Assembly: GCF_041734735.1 (NCBI RefSeq)
Contig: NC_134878.1
Location: forward strand, 39,417,713-39,481,712
Length of the DNA: 64,000 nucleotides
Direction of reading: 5' to 3'
Source: Babylonia areolata
Lineage: Eukaryota > Mollusca > Gastropoda > Neogastropoda > Buccinidae
Shown here: one piece after another, positions 17,980 through 30,860 of the stretch
How the letters are laid out: each line of letters starts with the position of its first letter
Position numbering within the stretch: the first letter of the stretch is position 1
The notes under the pieces: model-generated
The model's input: only the letters and a program-made list of their open reading frames with translations
The model's database searches: none
Told to the model about the DNA's origin: nothing
Program-made: the position numbers and the translations under genes

Positions 17980-18600
17980 AAGGGCGGGGGGGGGGGGGGG
18001 GGGGGGGATGATGGCAAGCGGAGGGGGAGTTAGGGGCGAGGGGGGTCTAAATGAGCATAAGGGGGGGGGGGGGATGCGTGGGGTTTCTAAACGGACATAG
18101 GGCCAGAATCACTCCCTCCACCCCCACCCCAACATGTGAACTTAACATTGGCAAGAGTGTGTATGGGTATAAGGCCAGAATTACTTCTCTCCTCTTTTCT
18201 GATCATGGGTTGAGAAGAATGGAGGGGGAGGAGGGGGGGGGGCGTTTAATACGGGCATAAGGACAGAATCAGCCCCCCACCCCTACCCCCTTTTATCACT
18301 GGGTGCAGACTGTATATCAGTACAAGGCCAGAATTTCTTCACTTCTCTTCTCTGATCTTGGTAATGGAAGAATACGTGGGCGAGGGGGTAGTCTAAACGG
18401 GTACAGTGCCAGAATCACCCCCACCCCCACCCCTGCCTCTTTATAACTGTCTTTGGCCAGATTCATTCCCCATCTACTGTAAGTAATGAGATGAGGGGTG
18501 GGTGTAATGGGCACTGGTCCAGAATAACTCCCCCCCCCCCCCCCCCGCCCCTTCTGCAGAATTAGTATTTTGGGGGTGGGGGTTTGATGTGTTCAAAGGC
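17980..18600. repeat. G/C-rich imperfect minisatellite
   Basis: Three or four degenerate copies, about 150-200 bp apart, of a motif like CTAAACGGGCATAAGGCCAG followed by AATCACTCCCCCCACCCC, each with a GATCATGGG(T)TGAGAAGAATGG-like segment. They are separated by homopolymer G runs (17984-18007, 18061-18073) and a C run (18528-18546). There is no coding potential. Confidence 0.6.
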
Positions 18601-20096
18601 CAGATTTACTCCCATCCACACGTAAACAGGGGTGATTCTGGAACAGAAGTGGAGGGATTCTAGACTGTTCTAAAACGACTCCCCGGGTCAATGCGTTCAG
18701 GCACGTGCCTGTGGAAGTGGTCTCAGAACGGAGAGTGAACTCGGCACATTACACCAGGAATGTTCGGAACTTTGACAGATCTATATCATGATCGTGAAAT
18801 ACTGAAATGCCGATCGATATGGTTGCTTCGGGCAGTGTTGTTCCGTTCCCACCGCTCGGTTCGATCCACCACTCGGCTCGATATAGGCCTACATAAGTAT
18901 AGCCTACTGGGAACCCCGTCCTCCTCCTCCTGCATCCCCATCCTTTCAAGTTTCGGTTCGGTTGTTAGCAGGAATCACACGTGAGCAATTAGTTTTTGTT
19001 TCTTGTTTTCCATTTTAATTTCCCATTTTATACTAGGCCAGTAACGTTATTACTGAAAAAACACTGTATTTTTTTCTGCTGATTATGTGTGGCCATTTTC
19101 GACAATATGTTTAACTAATTCGTCTTGTTTTCTTTTCTGGTTTAGAACCTTTTTTGGTGCATTTGGTTTCATAATTACATTCATCCACATACATCATTTG
19201 GATATCTTACCAAGACTACTACTTTTGAAAGGGATTTAGATTTATTGTTCAACAAACAGAACAGGAGCAATAACAGAACCTTAGGGTAATCCCACGCGAA
19301 GAGTCCAAGGATATGAATATATATTCTCGAATCGCGCCTGCATATTTCTTTTGTTCAGGAAAATTTTGAACCTAGACCTTATTGAAACATCATGAAAAGC
19401 TAACAGATTCAGTTTTTAAAGTAATTTTGCAAGCCATACTTGACCATAGGCTATCTTTGCACAAAATGTTGCAAGAACGCTTTCCCTTCTAGCAAACTGT
19501 TGCTTTACTTGTGTTGGAAGTTTCACCAAACTGTTTGAGACCGACATCTCAAATAACCCTGCTTGATTGATCAGAATGATCTTATTTTTATGACAGTAAT
19601 GTGCCTGCCGTCTTTAAAAAAAAAAAAAAATAAAAAAAAAAAAAAAAAAAAAAAATCAGTTTCCTAGTATGCGGTGTTAGCGAAGTTGACATGTTATTAT
19701 CTGTTTAGCATTTTCCTTCTTTATAAACTGATATTACAACAGACTGTTTCTCTTGTTTTGGCAGTAAAGCATCACTCCATTGCTTTTGAAAAAGCTTAAA
19801 CTGCAAGCAACGAAAATTTACGGAAACTTCATCCAGCATATGTTTTCTTACAGTTATAGTTAAGGATAGTTAATTTTTATTGGATGCTTTTATTATCTTT
19901 TCCCCTTAATTGAGTGACTGGGATGTTTCTTTACCTTAACATGTTAGCTTTGCGTTTTCCTTGTACGTTTCAACATTTTTTGTGCCTTCGCTGCGTCAAA
20001 GTCCGCGTAGCACATTATTCTCTCTCTTTCTCTCTGTGTCTGTGGTGCTGCGCGTGGGGCTTTCTTCACTGGCCAGAGAGAAAAGGAGAGCGGGGG

Positions 20097-20098
<2 letters not shown>
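18601..20098. other. Non-coding stretch, no gene recognised
   Basis: This is AT-rich unique-looking DNA with an A-rich run at 19616-19655. That run may be the tail of an unidentified retroposon, but no head or duplication was found. No convincing exon or ORF is present. Confidence 0.4.
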
Positions 20099-20132
<34 letters not shown>

Positions 20133-20451
20133 ACACACACACACACACATATATATATAAACGGACAATTCTTTTGATGTCCCAATACAATTGCTTTCAT
20201 TTGTCTGGGTGAATTTTTTTTAGTGATATTGTGAGTTGCTTTTTGATTCGTGTGTGCATCTGTCATTCTGTCCAGTTCACTCTTGTTGGATTCTTTTTTC
20301 TGCGCTTGCTTGTGTAGATGTGTGTGTGTGTGTTTTGTTGTTTTTGTTTTTCCGCACACATGACTCCTGGACACACACACGCGCACGCACGCACACGCAC
20401 ACACACGAGCAGAGACACATACACATACACACACACATACACACACACACT

Positions 20452-20492
<41 letters not shown>

Positions 20493-20576
20493 TGAACTCA
20501 AGTCATGTCGCACGCACGCGCGCGCCTCACACACATTCACAAGATGCAGAGGGCCTACACACATCCACGCCCATCT

Positions 20577-20660
<84 letters not shown>
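20099..20660. repeat. CA/TG and TA microsatellite cluster
   Basis: Runs of CA at 20099-20149 (ending in TA), 20373-20488 (interrupted by CG-containing variants) and 20578-20610, then TA to about 20656. Long open frames across this block in all directions are artefacts of the repeats. Confidence 0.9.
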
Positions 20661-22025
20661 ACACACGCACGGACGCACGCACATAACGCACGCGCTCTCG
20701 ACGCACTTAAATATACTTCCGTGTCCACTGAGACTTGATTACAATTGTCAACAGCTACATGACCCGACCAAACGCGAACATACACAGAAAGCAACACAAA
20801 TATGATTACGGTAGTCATACACTTTAAATGTAACTGTCCGACAAAACCAATCTGGCCGTAAAAATCCAATAAATACTAGAAAATCAATAACCTATATTGT
20901 GAAAGTGAGTCATATTGGCTAAGTGTGCCGGCTGGTGGCAACACGAGACGCGTTCGCGCACAGACTGAAATAATGAATGATTTACACAAGCAGGGACAAT
21001 TGTGATGCGTTTGGAGAGGGAGAGAAAACAAAGATTTCACACAAACAGATGTGGCTGGTGCATGCAACATTTTGCTCAACAAACTGGTTGCAGGTTCAAG
21101 TTTCAAATCTATTTCCGAGTCAGATCACACTGGTGACCCGCAAGGCGACGCGTTTGATTACGAGCATTTACGGGCGGAATATGTAAATGCCAAGTATCGT
21201 TGACGTTTGCCCTGCAGGGGAATGTTGTTGTTGCCTGCCTGTCGGCCATGTATCGATGATAGAAGCTTCAATTTGTCTGGGAAAGTTATAAACGTGTCAT
21301 CTATTAATATGATAGATTGCGATTAGCAAGTGACAGCATTCATTTCATATCTAGAAAACTGGTGTTGAAATAAACAAATATGCCAAAAGACCGGAGCGCG
21401 CTTTCCCGGAATTCGAAATTATTTATTCGTCATTGTAGATACTAGTTGAACATTTCGTGTCATCATTTTTGTTGTTGACAGAATCTGGTATGTTTGTGCA
21501 TATTTTTTTTTTTTTTTTTTTTTTTAATTACAGAAACAGCAGAAAGAATCGATGAAATTGAAGCCACCAAACAGCAAAAGAGATTACCATTTTGAGCAAA
21601 CAAGAAATAAAACATTGTTGAAGAGACTGTTCTGCTTTACGTCAGCTTAAACTGTCACCGAAAAAAAAAAGAAAAGAAAGAAACGCTGAAAATGCAGAAC
21701 AACTCGACATTAATGTTACAAATAATTGTGCCATCACATCCAAAATCGTTTAAAAAAAATTCGCACACCGAAAACGACGCATGAATTCGATGAGCCTATT
21801 GCATAAGTGTCGGTGCCCTAACAATTAGTAAAGATGACTGGTCGTCGGGCAATACACTTTAAAGGGACATACGTCAATGGCTACTGACCGTTGCTTCTTG
21901 TTTTTGGGCAGGGTGGTCAATGTTGGTGGGTTGGCGTGACTGAGTGTTGTCGTCCTCGTAGTGGGAGGGTGTTGGCGTTCAAGTCAGTCTGGGTAGTCAA
22001 GTCCAAGATGGCTGCCGCTGTCGGG
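20661..22025. other. Non-coding stretch, no gene recognised
   Basis: Mixed-composition DNA with a T run near 21507-21526 and an A-rich patch at 21661-21680. No coding exon was recognised. A CAAGATGGCTGCCGC string at 22003-22017 resembles a YY1-type site but abuts a SINE and is unsupported. Confidence 0.35.
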
Positions 22026-22140
22026 TCAGTTTCAGTTTCAGTTTCAGTAGCCCAAGGAGGCGTCACTGCGTTCGGACAAAACCATATACGCTACACCACA
22101 TCTGCCAAGCAGATGCCTGACCAGCAGCGTAACCCCGGGC
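22026..22140 (-). mobile_element. Short tRNA-like SINE of a snail-type family
   Basis: On the plus strand it reads CAGTTTCAGTTTCAGTAG, then CAAGGAGGCGTCACTGCGTT and ACACCACATCTGCCAAGCAG, and ends near CAGCAGCGTAACCCC. I remember this arrangement as a common gastropod SINE. On the minus strand a B-box-like GTCCGAACGC and an A-box-like TGGTGTAGCG are present, but in an unusual order, so the promoter reading is tentative. No target duplication was identified. Confidence 0.5.
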
Positions 22141-22360
22141 TAATCGTTCGGTATTGGCGAGAAATCGTGGCTGGGAATCTTCTCAGAGCTTCCGTGGTGC
22201 GAGATGCTTCCTCCGCAAAGGTTGAATGCACACTGCACAGGTTTGCTGGTGCTGCAGGGTGACTAAAACACCAGTGAGTTGTTTGCAGTGCCCCTCTTCT
22301 GCTAGCGAGAATAACCACCCCTTGGTGCTGAACTTCCGGCGTCTGCTAACCGTGTTTCAC

Positions 22361-22800
22361 AACGTAAGTTAAGACAAATTGTCTTCTGGACAGCATACAG
22401 AAACAGCATTCTCCAATTCATCAGTTCATCATCTGGTAATTGCAGTTCTATTTGGATTTCACTGGAACAAACAGAAACATCGCTCATACAAAAATCGTCT
22501 GCTTTCCTCTAACAGTTGAAGCAACACATGAAAATAGGTAACATAAGAGTCCAACCATCGTTGACTGTCAGGGCCAACTCAACGTAAGTTAAGACAAATT
22601 TGTCTTCTGGACAGCATACAGAAACAGCATTCTCCAATTCATCAGTTCATCATCTGGCAATTGCAGTTCTATTTGGATTTCACTGGAACAAACAGAAAAT
22701 CGCTCATACAAAAATCGTCTGCTTTCCTCAAACAGTTGAAGCAACACATGAAATAGGTAACATAAGAGTCCAACCATCGTTGACTGTCACGGCCAGCTCA
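22361..22800. repeat. Two-copy tandem repeat, period 220 bp
   Basis: AACGTAAGTTAAGACAAATT begins both 22361 and 22581. The two units are nearly identical apart from a few indels and substitutions, and the second ends near 22800. No coding content. Confidence 0.85.
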
Positions 22801-23085
22801 ACTGAAATATATAACAATAACTTCCGGTTCAAAAGTAGCATGAAAACTGAATACCGAAACAGTAACTAAAATGCATGTGACGTTATACCATGCTACACAG
22901 TCAATGGTTTCTTCTGCTCCTGTTTAAAAATCACTGAAGAAGGCTGTGGCATTTTCATCCTTCGAGCAAGGACAATCGACATCAGATCGAGACTTCGTTT
23001 CTTTGTCCAAAGAAAAGGATAAAACTTAATTCGTTCTGTTATACACAATATACACGTCATGGTTCGGCACGTGCGGTTCGCATGC

Positions 23086-24264
23086 CTCCCAAGGGGTCAC
23101 TACCTTGTCGTGGTCAGGAGGCTTAGTGGCCAGTGAGCTATGTCGGCGGGGTCATCACTGCTTCTGAGGGTAAGTCTGAACGTAAGTATGTACGTGCCGT
23201 CCCCTCTACAGTGCTTCAAGTGCCAGAAATTCGAACACATGCGGGACCGTTCCAAGGAGGAAGAGGCGTGTGGCACCTGTTCATAGGTGGCGCACCAGGG
23301 CGAGTGCATCAGTCCAGCCCGTTGTGTGAACTGCGGAGGCAGCCACTCGTCTACGTCTGAAGACTGCCCCAGCTGGAAAAAAGAAAAAGAAATCCAGAAG
23401 GTGAAGACGGAGAAGAAAATATCGTTCTTTGAAGCCCGTAAGTTAGTGGAGGCTTCATTGCCTAAGGCAGGACTGCCATACGCTTCTGTCGTCAGACCCA
23501 GGATGGTGGACGTTGCAATCCAGACGACGTTCACAGGGACGCAGACGGACGACATACCGACTTTGGTAAAACCATTGGCCTTGGGAGGAGGCGCTGTATC
23601 CACCCTTTCCCATCCTGTGCAGCAGTCCTCAGGGGCTGTTGGGGAGGGGGGAAAGCCTCGGGCGAAAGCATGGTGTCCGCCTCCCGTCCCCTCCCCCCTC
23701 GTCCCGCCCCTCGTCTGCCTGCCCCTTGGGCTGGTGGGAGTGCCCAGAAACCCCCCGTACCTCCAAAACCCAAGGAGGGGAGGGTTGCGGCCTTGGTGGG
23801 GTCGGGGAGAGCCGAGGTGGTGGATATTCCGGCTTGGTCGGAATCAGACAGGACTTTGAATACAAAAAATAGATATGCGGTCTTGGCCGACCTTGAGCCA
23901 CCACAAGCAGAGGAGCAGGAGGTAGCGATGGATTAGGCTGCTGCTTTATTTTTAATCTTTTAATGGCGGTAATTCATTGGAACATCCGTGGGTTTTGCGC
24001 CAATCTCCAGGAACTCCAGCTGCTTTGTCATGCTTTGAAACCTTCAGTGCTGGCGCTGCAAGGAGACTCTGCAAAGAGATGGCAAGTTTTATCTCTCTCT
24101 GGTTTTAACTCCATTTTTAAACCCACTCAACCGAAGCAAGAGGGACTGACGGGAGGTATCGCTCTTTTTATACATAAGTCCCTTTTATTCAGTACAGTTC
24201 CTTTAAGCACCCCTTTACAGGCGGTGGCAGTCGAGTCACACTTAAGAAAACCATCACTGTCTGT
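23086..24264 (+). mobile_element. I-like LINE copy 1, truncated and internally deleted
   Basis: The 5' UTR start (GGTCACTACCTTGTCGTGGT) at about 23094 jumps after some 80 bp directly to the ORF1 zinc-knuckle region (CFKCQKFEHMRDR, near 23215), so the 5' UTR remainder and the first half of ORF1 are deleted. ORF1 then continues with stops and a frame change to about 23935. ORF2 starts at ATG 23963 (MAVIHWNIRGF) and is lost after about 100 codons, where a CR1-like relic on the other strand begins. Confidence 0.85.
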
Positions 24265-25062
24265 TGTTACTAAATGTAAACTTTCTGAAATTTGTTCTGG
24301 AATACTGTTTAAACATTTTGTCTGTACCGTTTCTTGTAGTGTCTACCTTGCAGGTTTGATATTGTTTGTTAATTTGTTCCAATAATTTGTTACTCTGTTA
24401 CTAAGTGTAAACTTTCTCAGTTTCTGAGATTTGTTCTGGAATACTGTTTAAATATTTTGTCTGTACTGTTTCTTGTAGTGTCTACCTTTGGAGTACAAAA
24501 AAAGCATGCTTTGTTTACATTGTCAAACCCATTTAATATTTTGTACGTCTGCATCAAGTCCCCTCTGACTCTTCTTGCTTTAAGTGATGGTAGTTGTAAG
24601 TACTTTAATCTTTCTTGATATGAATAATCTTTTATGCTATAGACCAGCTTTGTTGCTCTTCTTTGAGCCCTTTCTATGGCTTGTGACTGCTTTATTTGCA
24701 TTGGGTACCATACAGTGTTTCCATATTCTAGGATAGGTCTAACTAATGTTTTATATAACCGTAAGAAAGTAACCTTATCAATAAATGTAAATGCTCTTTT
24801 TTATTATTCCAATCATTCTGTTCTCTTTGTTTATACTATTTGTTATACGTTTGTCAAATGATAAATTTTTGTCAAATGTGACACCTAAGTCTTTTTCCTC
24901 ATCACATTTTGATACTTTTATTTCTTTGTCTCCGATTTATTTATGAATAAAGTAAATAGTACCAGTCCTAATATACTACCTTGTGGTATGCCACTTATAA
25001 CATCAGCTTTACCGGAAAAGGAACTACCAATCCTAACCCTTTGAGTTCTTTTTGTTAATGTA
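24265..25062 (-). mobile_element. CR1/Jockey-like LINE relic
   Basis: In minus-strand order: GIPQGSILGLVLFTLFIN (RT motif B region), a deletion that removes the catalytic motif, CDEEKDLGVTFDKNLSFDK, KENRMIGIIKKS, LYKTLVRPILEYGNTVWYP, and an open 94-codon end (AIERAQRRATKLVYSIKDYS). The last about 75 bp are tandemly repeated at 24268-24345 and 24405-24482. It is clearly inactive. Confidence 0.8.
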
Positions 25063-25106
25063 CATAATATGAAACAATGTCATGATCAGTTTAAACACAG
25101 CAAACA

Positions 25107-25167
<61 letters not shown>

Positions 25168-25193
25168 CAGACACACACACACGCACACACACA

Positions 25194-25250
<57 letters not shown>

Positions 25251-25511
25251 TCCATGCTATGGAACAGTCTCCCTCTCAATGTGAAAGAGTCTGCCTTCTT
25301 TCAAGAAAGCATGAAACCTTCCTCTTTAAATAGTGAACACAAAATTCTGGCAGTGCTGATCTGTACAGTGTACATTGAGAGTGCCTGCTTGATGCAGATT
25401 GTGAGCGCTACACATCATCATCAACACATACACACACACACACGCACACACATAAAGTGATAAACACACACACACAATCAAGTTACATTTTTCCATTTAA
25501 AGTGTGTTTTA

Positions 25512-25559
<48 letters not shown>

Positions 25560-25620
25560 CACACACACACACACACACACTATCAAGTTATAATTTTATA
25601 TTTTAAGTGTAGATTTAGTG

Positions 25621-25677
<57 letters not shown>

Positions 25678-25680
25678 AGA
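25107..25680. repeat. CA and TA microsatellites with a LINE tail scrap
   Basis: CA runs at 25108-25248, 25428-25450, 25560-25580 and 25624-25676, and a TA run at 25514-25556. Between them, 25249-25345 reads like a worn end of an L2/CR1 ORF (LWNSLPLNVKES). Open frames in the CA runs are spurious. Confidence 0.8.
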
Positions 25681-25699
25681 CACACAATGTATCAAAATC

Positions 25700-25923
25700 A
25701 TTTGTTGATGGGCTGGGTAATTTCTTGGAGGATCATACATGTTTACAGTTCTTCTCCATAGGATTCAATTTGAAATGGAATTTCTATTAAGGCTCCTCCT
25801 CCACACCCCAAAAGTGTAAAAAAAACAAACAAAAAAACTAAGAGAAGAAGAACTAGTAACATACAATGTGTACCATATCAAACAGTCATCTTAAGACACA
25901 GACACACACACACACACACTCAC

Positions 25924-26011
<88 letters not shown>

Positions 26012-26304
26012 CACACAGTTTTTCATTTTTAAGTCTAGATTTTGATATCTAATTCAGTAGTTGATGGGCTGGGTAATGTCTTGCAGAATCATACAGTTCA
26101 TCTCCATAGGATTGAATTTTAAATGAAATTTCTATTAAGCCTCCTATACACCCTGAAAGTATTAACTGCTACTACTACTACTACTATTAGTAACTACTAC
26201 TACCAGGAAGGAGAAGAAGAAATAGTAACATACTCTGCATCATATCAAATACTAAAATAGTCATCTTAACACACAAGCACACACACACACACACACACAC
26301 ACAC
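25700..26304. repeat. Duplicated 90-bp segment interspersed with CA runs
   Basis: GATGGGCTGGGTAAT followed by a TAGGATT and TTCTATTAA segment occurs at about 25708-25800 and again at about 26064-26150, some 355 bp apart. CA runs lie between and after (25900-26018, 26279-26304). This looks like an expanded microsatellite-containing tandem repeat. Confidence 0.6.
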
Positions 26305-26641
26305 AACCACACCGAGTATAGTTGGTTTTCAATTGTTGAGCCGACTCAACAGAGCACATTTCAGTCCCGTCTTTAACCAAGTTTTGGGGACATGGGTTAG
26401 GGTGTTGTTAGGGAGCAGGATTAGCATGAGCTAACTCAACTCAACTCTTCCCCCTTTCCTAATCAAAGAATAGAAGATTACCTGCACACATTTCAAACAT
26501 TTTTACCCAAGCTGGGTATTGGCAATAGTTTCTTCTTTTGGTTTCTTTTTTCTTTTTCTTTTTTATTTTTCCAAATGAAAGCGAGGGTTCAAGATGGGGT
26601 TCAACTTGTTTACTAGTCTCATCATTGAGAGATCCCTGTTG

Positions 26642-26677
26642 CGGTACAAAATGTCACAGTTGCAACATTTTGTACCG
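26642..26677. repeat. 13-bp perfect inverted repeat
   Basis: CGGTACAAAATGT at 26642-26654 and its exact reverse complement at 26665-26677, with a 10-bp spacer. Degenerate copies of GGTACAAAATG follow to about 26800. It could be a decayed small DNA transposon end or a chance hairpin. Confidence 0.5.
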
Positions 26678-26809
26678 TGTTCATGGTATAAAATTTCACA
26701 ATGGTACAAAATGTCAAAATTACTACATTTTGAACTGGTGTTCACGGTACAAAATATGACAGCATTACAGTTTGTCCTAATTGTGACATTTCGTTCCACA
26801 TTGTCATAT

Positions 26810-27779
26810 ATTTATGTCAACTGCAGTACAGTTTGTCACACATGAATACGTTTTCTATCCCTGGAGATTTTGATATGCTGTCAACGAGTCAGAATCTGAC
26901 ATTTTAGGTCAGAGTGATCACTGGTCATTGTAACTGATCACTGGTCATCCGCATTGTACAAGGTACAGTAGTGCACTGGAGACACTGATTAGCTGTTAGT
27001 CAAAACCTGCATTTGGTGTCATATACTGTACCATGTCAGACTGATGCAAACCAGGCCTATCTGTTTGCTCTTCTTGGCCAAAATTTATCGCAGCAACTCA
27101 GTGATATGACATCTCACCATAAGACTGCCGTCTGTTAGTGTTAGCCAATGAAATACCATTACTGGCATAGGTAAACAATCATTCTCAATAGCCGCCATTT
27201 TTTCAGATAAGTGACATATCCATTTGCTCTGTCTTTGCCAACCTTTTATGCATTAGAAATGTTATTTTCATGCATGTTTGTTGTTTGTTGTGGCTTTCCG
27301 GGACGTTTTCATCTCGGGATTCATGTATCTTACATTGTGTCTGTCTGTAACATTTTATTTGTTGTTTTGTTTTGTGAACTTCGTCTCGCTCTCTGCTCTC
27401 CTTTGGTCCTTGCAGACCGTTCCTGACTTTCTTCTACTTACAGACTGGCCACAGTACATGCGAATAACTTGTCCCCATTGCGGAGCATCGCTAACCATTC
27501 CGGCGATTGCCACACCCATGAGGTTGGGATAGTGCTCTCACAGGAGACTGTCTCTGGTCTCAGGACCCACGGGTTCTCCCATTTGCGATTGGGCCAATGT
27601 GTCTTTGTTGACACACTGAGGTGGAACAGCTCAAACTTTTAACACAGTCACTGAGTCAGGAAGGGTACTGTGGGGGATTGGAATTCGGGCCAGACCCCAA
27701 GTTATCCCAGGTGGAGGATGGTTTTGTTGAGGGATGTGCCCCTACTGTGCCTGTGGAGATGGCCTATAAAAAATATTAA
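26810..27779. other. Non-coding stretch, no gene recognised
   Basis: A short repeat of TGATCACTGGTCAT occurs at about 26908-26950. A TA microsatellite follows at 27780-27832. No coding exon was identified. Confidence 0.35.
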
Positions 27780-27793
27780 AATATGTATATATA

Positions 27794-27832
<39 letters not shown>

Positions 27833-27836
<4 letters not shown>

Positions 27837-30800
27837 CTCTCTCTCTTTCTCACAGCCATACTTATACTCATGTTATAGGCCAGACATAATGTCACATTGG
27901 GGTGTGATTCGGCCCTCTATTTTCTGTTCATGGACAGGCTCTCAGTGGTGGCACTGCCCTCTCTCTCTCCATCCCTCCCTTGCCGAGTCCTTTCCCCCAC
28001 CTCCCTCAGTGGGGGTGAACACCTATGGCCTTTTGGCCACACTCTCGTGCTCTCCCCAGGTCAAGTCACCCCAGTATCCCTACGGGAGGGGATGCGGGGC
28101 GTGTGGCACCCACCTGCTTGTCAGGTGAAGCCGCTATCCGTCGGGTCTCCCCTGCTGGGGTAGACACACACGTGTCAGGCGGTCCTGCTATCCAGCCGGT
28201 CTCCCCTGCTTGGGGAGGCACGTGTCAGGCGGTCCTGCTATCCAGCTGGTCTACCTTGCTGGGGGAGGCACACACGTGTCAGGCGGTCCCAGGACACCCA
28301 GGTCAGGACAGGTTACTGGACTTCCCGCCGACCAGGACACGTTTTTTCTTTATTTTTTCCCTTCCTAAAAGTCCATGTGCTAGTGAGCCTTGGGGATGGG
28401 CTCACAGGATGGTTGGCACTCACGGGTAGATCCCCAATTCTACCCGTACAGGGGTGCGCCACCAGCGCACTCTGGGCTGCCGGGAGGGCCAGGGATGACC
28501 CCAGGTCCTATCCTCCCTGGATTCAGCCCAGCACTCCTTACCCTACACATTTGGTGCTCAACTGCGGATGCCCACCGCATCACCTGGAGTGGCTCAGCTG
28601 GTGTCGGTCAGGGTAACCTTTCTGGTCACCAACGCATCCCATTCGGGACATAGTACCTCTGGGTCTGCCTACCCAGGTGGGGGAAAGCTTGCACTTTCCT
28701 CTACTTCAGCCGTAGGTAGTCGGGAGAACAGTAGGCCGTGCTGCCTCCCAGCAAGCATGTGTCCTCACCTCTTTTCACGATGTGCTACATGAGGACCTTG
28801 GCTCACTCACTGTCACACGTGGTTGTTTTCCTGACACCTTCTGGCTGGTGCCCATGGGTTGATTACCCAATGGGGGTTCACCCTGTGGCCACACTGGGCT
28901 CAGTGAAGGGCTAGGCCCTCTCCCTACCCTGATTTCAGCCAAGGCCTGTGGAGGGACCGAGTATTTCTTGGTCATGACAACATCCACGCTTATCATCACC
29001 TCCCTTTTGGATCCTTGCACCTCCGGACTCTCATCAAATCAAGGAAGCCAAGAGTTTTCGCTGTCCCTTGGGAGATGACAGGGTGTTTTCACACCTGGTA
29101 TGTTCTGGACTCAGTTGCGGACCTGCCTACCAGGTCTCAGCCCAGCATGTTTTGCCCCCAGTATTTTTCTCCACCAGGACTCAGTTGCAGCCCAGCGTGG
29201 AAGTACTGAGCACTTGTGGGTCGGGGCTACCTCTACAGCTGCCAGAACCTCCCTTGTGGGCACCTGTATCTCCTTGGGAGGGATAACTTCAGGCAGGACC
29301 CATGCTTGTGCATCAGGCGACAGCGCACATGTGCGTCAGGTGGCTCCGGCTTGTCCATGTCTCAGTCAGCCCATGGTCCCAACACTTTGGATGGGACCTA
29401 TGGGGCCACCATCTCCCCCGCTGGAGGTCCTGGTGCCAGGGACCCTTGAGGAGGGTCTCACAGGGTCAGTCGCCCTTCAAGGGTGATTTCTCCTTTTCAA
29501 ACCTGATGCAGATGCACCTAAGGTGCATGCTTGGCTGCTACAAAGCCTGGGTAGAACCCCTCATCCTCTCCATCCTGAACTCTGCCATGCATCTCTTACC
29601 AAGTGCCGCACACCAAAGGGTTTGGCTGTGAACACCCACTCTTTGGTCAGGGCAGTCTCCATGGTCACCTGCATCCCCCCTTAGGGACCCTTTCCTTTGG
29701 GGTCCCCTTACATGGGGTCCAGGGTCTCTAGCACCTCCCTCTAGGGACTGACCGCTTATGGGTCACCCAGACAAGGTCGGTGAAGCTTGCGGCTTCTTTT
29801 TACCACTCGCTCTTGCATTGGGGAGATTGATGGGCGTTCACGCACTCTGTGCATGCGTGGGTCCCTTCCTAACCATCTCAGGAGGCGCACAGTGTCGAGC
29901 ACAACCCTCGTGGGCGTTGCTGGACCTGCGGTCCAGGCTGTAGCCCTGCAGCAGGCATAAACGGGATAATCAGCAGGCAACTTTGATTGGCTCACTCTTC
30001 TTCCCACAAAGCTGCACACCCAAATCTAGAGACCCCCTTGGGTATATCCAAGTGTGAGGGGACCCTGCCCAATATGGTCTGGGAGGTCCATTTTGAATGG
30101 ATGTTCTGAAGAGTGGGAGAATATTGACGATTTTTCCTACCCTCTTCTGTGTGACAGGTCAAGTCCATGTTCACCTTCTGATCAGGCTGAACCCAGTTCC
30201 TTCCTGGCGGCACTGGGGCTGACCCTGCCCACATGGGTCACTCCGCCATCAGCCTCGGAATCTGCCCTTCACACCACACTGTCACCATTAACCCTTCTTT
30301 GGCACCACGGCATCATCCCAGGACCACTTATTATTATTATTATTTCCACAGATGGCACTGGGGTGGATGATCAAACCTGCCCTCAGTGACGGGTAATTTT
30401 TTTCTACCCCTGCCCAGTAGGGAGTCCTTGTCTGTCCCCAGCGTCCATCCCCCTGGGGAAGTACCTCGTTAGAGAAGACAAGACAAATGAAAAGGACTCG
30501 TCAATGGGTGCGGTTTAGTCCTTGTTCACCCCTGTTCACACAGCCTCTATAGTGTGCTGCCCTCTTGGGTGGGACATGGGGCTTGTCCTCAAAGCCTTCC
30601 CTCCTCTACCTCGGCTGTCCTTTCGTACATGACGGCTGGCTGAGGGGGATAAATAGGCTGGTCGGTGCCTGCTACATGTTTCCTCGGCGTTATGCCTTGG
30701 CCACTTTCCCTCACAGGACCAGTCACGTGTGGGATGAATGTGGACTCTTGTGAGGTTCAGAGTTATCTTCTCCTGAACCTCATTAACTCTTTAGCCATCC

Positions 30801-30860
30801 TTGGCTGACTACTTTGGGTGACAGAGTGGCTGCATGCCTGATAGTTAAGGCAGACGCTAC
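27833..30860. other. GC-rich non-coding block of unknown origin
   Basis: About 3 kb with clearly higher GC than its surroundings. It contains a minisatellite at about 28150-28310 (CACGTGTCAGGCGGTCC recurring four times) but no ORF with recognisable protein text on either strand. It ends exactly where the I-like LINE copy 2 begins. It may be part of an unknown retroelement or satellite; I cannot assign it. Confidence 0.4.

Noticed and set aside
20066-20738. Many long open frames on both strands of threonine-histidine or valine-cysteine repeats
   Set aside because: They are translations of CA/TG and TA microsatellites, not genes. The same applies to 25033-25333, 38103-38452 and 42375-42468.
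22003-22017. YY1-like CAAGATGGCTGCCGC string as a promoter and start codon of a host gene
   Set aside because: The frame from its ATG runs straight into a SINE, and no splice donor or conserved peptide was seen.
27211-30389. Open frames in the GC-rich block
   Set aside because: Short, overlapping in several frames, and proline/serine/glycine-rich without motifs, as expected from composition.
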